A DNA stretch of 64,000 bases, from positions 2,542,001-2,606,000 of the forward strand of contig NZ_CP009282.1 in assembly GCF_000758605.1 (NCBI RefSeq), in the 5' to 3' direction. This document shows, in pieces, positions 60,945-64,000 of this stretch. The notes beneath the pieces are model-generated. The model saw only the letters and a program-made list of their open reading frames with translations. It ran no database searches and was not told the origin of the DNA. The position numbers and the translations under genes were made by a program. Every line of letters begins with the position of its first letter. The first letter of the stretch is position 1. Origin of the DNA: Paenibacillus sp. FSL R5-0912 (GTDB taxonomy: Bacteria; Bacillota; Bacilli; Paenibacillales; Paenibacillaceae).

Positions 60945-61945
60945 GACGTCTCAATGTGGGAATGATCAGCTTCGCCCATGCCCATGCCTATGATTATCTG
61001 GCCTGTCTTCAGCAGATGCCGGTGGTGACCGTAGGCGGAATCGCTGATCCCGTGCCGGAGCGGACAGAGGAATTGACCAGGCGCCATGCCATCCCTTACT
61101 ACAGCGATTACCGCGAACTGCTGGCCGATGCGTCGATAGATGCGGTGATCATATGCTCAGAGAATGTTCATCATGCGGAGCATACCCTTGCCGCTGCTGA
61201 AGCAGGCAAGCATGTTCTCTGCGAGAAGCCGCTTGGCCTCTCTGCCGGGGAGATGGAGCGGATGATTGCAGACTGTGAAGCCAAGGGGGTCCAGCTGATG
61301 ACCGCTTTTCCCTGCCGCTTTCTAACCCCGGTGGTCCGGGCCAAGGAGGCATTTGACAGGGGGGAGATCGGAGAGATTATAGCTTTTAAAGGAACCAACA
61401 GAGGTTCATTCCCGGGTCCGGCGTGGTTCGCCGAGCCCTCGCTTTCGGGCGGTGGCGCTGTGCTGGATCATACAGTTCATGTGATGGATCTGATGAACTG
61501 GTTCACCGGCTCTACGGTCGAGCAGGTCTATGCCTATGCGGGAACCTTATTCGATCCTGAGCACAAGCGGACAATTGATGATTCCGGCATGGTGCATGTC
61601 ACTTTTGCAAATGGCGTGTTCGGCGTTCTGGACCCTAGCTGGTCGCGTAATCCCGGATTTCCCACCTGGGGGGATGTGACCCTTCAGATCATCGGGACAG
61701 AGGGAGTCATCTCCATCGATGCCTTCAATCAGAAGAACAATGTGTATGGCAGAGCATCCGGCAAAGGCAGCTGGTCCTTCTGGGGAGACGATATGAACGG
61801 ACTAATGCTGCAGGCATTCGTGCAGGCGCTGCTGGAAGGCTCGCCGGTACCGGTGACCGGACTGGATGGTCTCAGATCGGCAGAGGTCGCATTGAATGCC
61901 TATCGTTCCGTACAGGAAGGACAACCGGTTAAGCTGCACAGGTAA
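60941..61945 (+). CDS. Gfo/Idh/MocA-family oxidoreductase
   Basis: 334 residues. VGMISFAHAHAYDYLACL in the Rossmann region, EKP (HVLCEKPLGLS), and GGGAVLDHTVHVMDLMNWFTG with the DHxxH segment. The ATGA overlap with the previous gene indicates coupled translation; the two proteins may act on successive or different oxidation states of one sugar. Confidence 0.9.
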   Translation: MRRLNVGMISFAHAHAYDYLACLQQMPVVTVGGIADPVPERTEELTRRHAIPYYSDYRELLADASIDAVIICSENVHHAEHTLAAAEAGKHVLCEKPLGLSAGEMERMIADCEAKGVQLMTAFPCRFLTPVVRAKEAFDRGEIGEIIAFKGTNRGSFPGPAWFAEPSLSGGGAVLDHTVHVMDLMNWFTGSTVEQVYAYAGTLFDPEHKRTIDDSGMVHVTFANGVFGVLDPSWSRNPGFPTWGDVTLQIIGTEGVISIDAFNQKNNVYGRASGKGSWSFWGDDMNGLMLQAFVQALLEGSPVPVTGLDGLRSAEVALNAYRSVQEGQPVKLHR

Positions 61946-61993
61946 CGCCAGGATTTGAAGGTATGTAACCACATTAAAGAGGCGGGATGAACA

Positions 61994-62650
61994 ATGGACG
62001 ATCAGAAGCTATTCGATACGATGTGTGAAACGCTCTATTCGGCAGTTATCTCCGATACGCTGGATCAGCTCGGCTACCGCAATCAGGTGATGCGCGAGAA
62101 TATCAATCCGGTCGATCCCTCCTGGGTGGTGGCTGGACGTGCCAAAACCGTTCTGTCCGTGGATATTCATCATCTGCCGGAAGACCCTTACGCCAAGGAG
62201 ATAGAAGCGGTAGACAGCGTCAAGCCGGGAGAGATTGTGATCGGCTGCACGAATGAATCCAGGCAGAATGGCCTGTGGGGGGAGCTACTGTCAACGGCCT
62301 CCAAGATGCGCGGCGGGCGGGGTGCCATTGTGGACGGCTTAATCCGGGATACGGCCAAAATTCTGGAGCTGGGCTTTCCCGTCTTCGCCACCGGCACCAA
62401 GCCGGTAGATTCGCAGGGACGCGGGATCGTTATCGACTACGATATTCCGGTGCTGTGCGGAGGTGTGCTGGTGAATCCCGGCGACATTATCTTCGGCGAT
62501 CGTGACGGTGTCGTGGTGATACCGGGCGCCATCATTGATGAAGTGTTCGCACTGGCGACGGATAAGGCGACACGCGAGAATCATACACGCGATGAGCTGC
62601 TGGCGGGCTCCACACTGCGGCAGGTCTACGATAAATACGGAGTACTCTAA
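61994..62650 (+). CDS. RraA-family protein (putative oxo-acid aldolase)
   Basis: 218 residues. Contains WGELLSTASKMRGGRGAIVDGLIRDT, matching the phosphate/oxo-acid-binding glycine region and the Arg-Asp pair of the RraA/HMG aldolase family, and GDRDGVVVIP. Such enzymes cleave 4-hydroxy-4-methyl-2-oxoglutarate-like compounds to pyruvate. In this cluster it would split a keto acid produced by the dehydrogenases. The older family name 'demethylmenaquinone methyltransferase' is a misnomer. Confidence 0.88.
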   Translation: MDDQKLFDTMCETLYSAVISDTLDQLGYRNQVMRENINPVDPSWVVAGRAKTVLSVDIHHLPEDPYAKEIEAVDSVKPGEIVIGCTNESRQNGLWGELLSTASKMRGGRGAIVDGLIRDTAKILELGFPVFATGTKPVDSQGRGIVIDYDIPVLCGGVLVNPGDIIFGDRDGVVVIPGAIIDEVFALATDKATRENHTRDELLAGSTLRQVYDKYGVL

Positions 62651-62675
62651 ACCATGAAGGCGGGGTGTCTACATC

Positions 62676-63437
62676 ATGAGGCTGGCTGGAAAAAGAGTGC
62701 TGGTAACCGGCGCCGGGCGGGGCATCGGGCTGGCGATTGCCCGCCGTTTCCTGGAGGAGGGGGCCCGCGTGGTCCTGCTGGACCGCAGCGAAGCAGAGCT
62801 GCTTACTGCCGCTGATGAACTGGCAGACTACAGCGGAAGCTGGACCACGGAGGTCTGCGATCTGCGCGACCCGGCACAGCTTGAGGCGTCTGCCGCTAGG
62901 GCCTTCGCGCACTTTGGCGGAGTTGACATCATTGTGAATAATGCAGGAATTGCTTATAGGGAATCCTTTCTCGATATTTCCTTGGAGCACTGGAACGCAG
63001 TCTTCGAGATCAATGTCCGTGCGGTCTACTTGCTTGGACAGCTGGCCGCCAGGCAGATGATTGGCCAGGGCGGGGGCGGTGCAATTATCAATATGAGCTC
63101 CAAAAACGGAATATCGGCCAGCGCGGAGCTTGCGCATTACAATGCTTCCAAGGCTGCCGTTATCCTGCTCACAGAGTCTATGGCGGTAGAGCTGGCTCCG
63201 TATGGTATCCGGGTCAATGCAGTGGCACCGGGCTTCGTGGATACCCCGCTGGACCGCAGACTGCGTGAGGAAGGCGGACTGCCGTCCCATTCGGAGCATA
63301 CCCCGATGAAACGGGCAGCGGCTCCAGAGGAGGTTGCGAATGTGTTTCTCTTCCTGGCCTCAGACGAAGCAGCGTATGTGACGGGGGAAACGGTCCGTGT
63401 AGATGGCGGACATCTGGCTAACGGAAGTGAATTGTAG
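62676..63437 (+). CDS. Short-chain dehydrogenase/reductase
   Basis: 253 residues. TGAGRGIG coenzyme motif, NNAG, catalytic Ser (about 141-142, INMSSKNG), Tyr155 and Lys159 (YNASK), and PGFVDTP. Classical SDR of FabG-like type; probably NAD-dependent oxidation of a sugar or sugar-acid hydroxyl. It follows the RraA gene by 25 bp and precedes the amidohydrolase gene by 18 bp. Confidence 0.9.
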   Translation: MRLAGKRVLVTGAGRGIGLAIARRFLEEGARVVLLDRSEAELLTAADELADYSGSWTTEVCDLRDPAQLEASAARAFAHFGGVDIIVNNAGIAYRESFLDISLEHWNAVFEINVRAVYLLGQLAARQMIGQGGGGAIINMSSKNGISASAELAHYNASKAAVILLTESMAVELAPYGIRVNAVAPGFVDTPLDRRLREEGGLPSHSEHTPMKRAAAPEEVANVFLFLASDEAAYVTGETVRVDGGHLANGSEL

Positions 63438-63455
63438 CTTGAAGGAGGTGCAGAG

Positions 63456-64000
63456 ATGATTTTTGATTCACACACTCATTTGTTTGGACCGGGAATGGTG
63501 GCCGGACCTACGGATGCCGCGATCAAGCGTGCCTGGGGCCCGGATATGAATATTGAGGCTACACCGGAGCAGCACCGGGGCAACCTGGAAGGATTCTCGG
63601 GAGCCATAGTACTGGCGATGGCGGCGTCTGCGACCGGGCTGGTGGTGCCGAATGAATATGTGGCGGAATACTGCCGGACGGACCCGGGAAGGCTGTTTGG
63701 TTTTGCCAGCGTAGATCCGAATGATCTGGACTGTGTAGGCAAGTTCGAAACGGCTGTCCGCGAGCTGGGGCTGAAGGGACTGAAGCTGGCCCCGATCTAT
63801 CAGAACTTTTATCCGGAGGATCCGAAGCATATGTCGCTCTATGCTAAGGCGGAGCAACTGAACGTTCCGGTTCTATGGCATCAGGGAACATCCTTTGTCC
63901 CAGAGGGGTACCTGGATGCTTCCCGCCCGGCGATGCTTGATCCAATTGCCAGGGCTTTTCCGAAGCTGAAAATGATCGTAGCCCATATGGGCCACCCCTG
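63456..64000 (+). CDS. Amidohydrolase-family protein (3' end outside window)
   Basis: ATG 63456 with GAAGGAGG 9 nt upstream; 181 codons are visible and the frame runs off the edge. The start MIFDSHTHLF holds the metal-binding HxH motif (SHTH), then LKGLKLAPIYQNFYP, VLWHQGTSF and IVAHMGHPW with further His ligands, as in the TIM-barrel Amidohydro_2 group that includes 2-pyrone-4,6-dicarboxylate lactonase and decarboxylases. A lactone or carboxylate hydrolysis step would fit the neighbouring dehydrogenases and aldolase. Confidence 0.88.
   Translation, partial: MIFDSHTHLFGPGMVAGPTDAAIKRAWGPDMNIEATPEQHRGNLEGFSGAIVLAMAASATGLVVPNEYVAEYCRTDPGRLFGFASVDPNDLDCVGKFETAVRELGLKGLKLAPIYQNFYPEDPKHMSLYAKAEQLNVPVLWHQGTSFVPEGYLDASRPAMLDPIARAFPKLKMIVAHMGHP

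Noticed and set aside
62532..63299. 255-codon minus-strand frame opposite the SDR gene
   Set aside because: The plus strand carries TGAGRGIG and YNASK in frame; the minus frame has no features.

Overview
The window looks like chromosomal DNA of a spore-forming Paenibacillus or close relative (Bacillota). Evidence: the mutM-ytaF-coaE block with nrdR nearby, an alpha/beta-type small acid-soluble spore protein, S-layer-homology (SLH) surface proteins, YesM/YesN-type two-component genes inside transporter operons, and a GntR regulator fused to a substrate-binding-protein domain.

Layout. 1-3652: core genes (mutM 3' part, ytaF, coaE, a lytic transglycosylase, a SASP gene, nrdR). 3771-20634: a tRNA-Ala/tRNA-Lys operon split by a ~16.6 kb integrated element. 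20837-24056: GNAT, TerD-like and pRiA4b ORF-3-like genes. 24532-31015: an ABC uptake operon with its own sensor kinase and response regulator. 31386-36992: a 1868-residue SLH protein. 37124-40947: an ABC-2-type exporter operon that starts with a serine hydrolase. 41203-48746: mixed housekeeping and accessory genes and a lone tRNA-Lys. 48844-64000: a sugar or sugar-acid uptake and catabolism cluster that runs off the right edge.

The most interesting region is the element. Its ends lie in the D-loop of the host tRNA-Ala gene at a shared TGGGAG. Joining the two element-side flanks gives a ~52 bp site whose arms match in 15 of 23 positions as an inverted repeat, as expected for the attP of a large serine integrase; such an integrase is encoded at 15181-16956. 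Integration cut tRNA-Ala in two and separated tRNA-Lys from its promoter. Just inside the left end the element carries its own complete tRNA-Ala and tRNA-Lys followed by a terminator, in line with the host promoter, so it appears to bring a replacement for the operon it breaks. The left junction is present twice as an exact 83-bp tandem repeat, which fits successive insertions into the element's own tRNA-Ala followed by collapse.

Element cargo: a secreted transglutaminase-like protein, a membrane protein, a Dam-type methylase with an unknown partner, an iteron-like array of TTTGYAAA boxes every ~21 bp, a small serine recombinase, two short serine-recombinase-fold proteins without the catalytic serine, a 67-residue protein, the large integrase, a two-gene CBASS (CD-NTase plus SLATT membrane effector) and a Sll1717-type P-loop ATPase. 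Between the CBASS and the ATPase lies a decayed 3' end of a second, diverged integrase gene with its downstream region, which suggests cargo is exchanged behind the integrase.

In the right-hand cluster, a GntR/solute-binding fusion regulator precedes a lipoprotein and two permeases of LplA/LplB/YtcP type, then a zinc-site-less MDR oxidoreductase, a beta-propeller protein, a glycosyltransferase, three Gfo/Idh/MocA oxidoreductases, an RraA-family aldolase, an SDR dehydrogenase and an amidohydrolase. The substrate cannot be told from sequence; an oxidised sugar or sugar lactone is plausible. All functional assignments come from reading motifs by eye; no database search was run.
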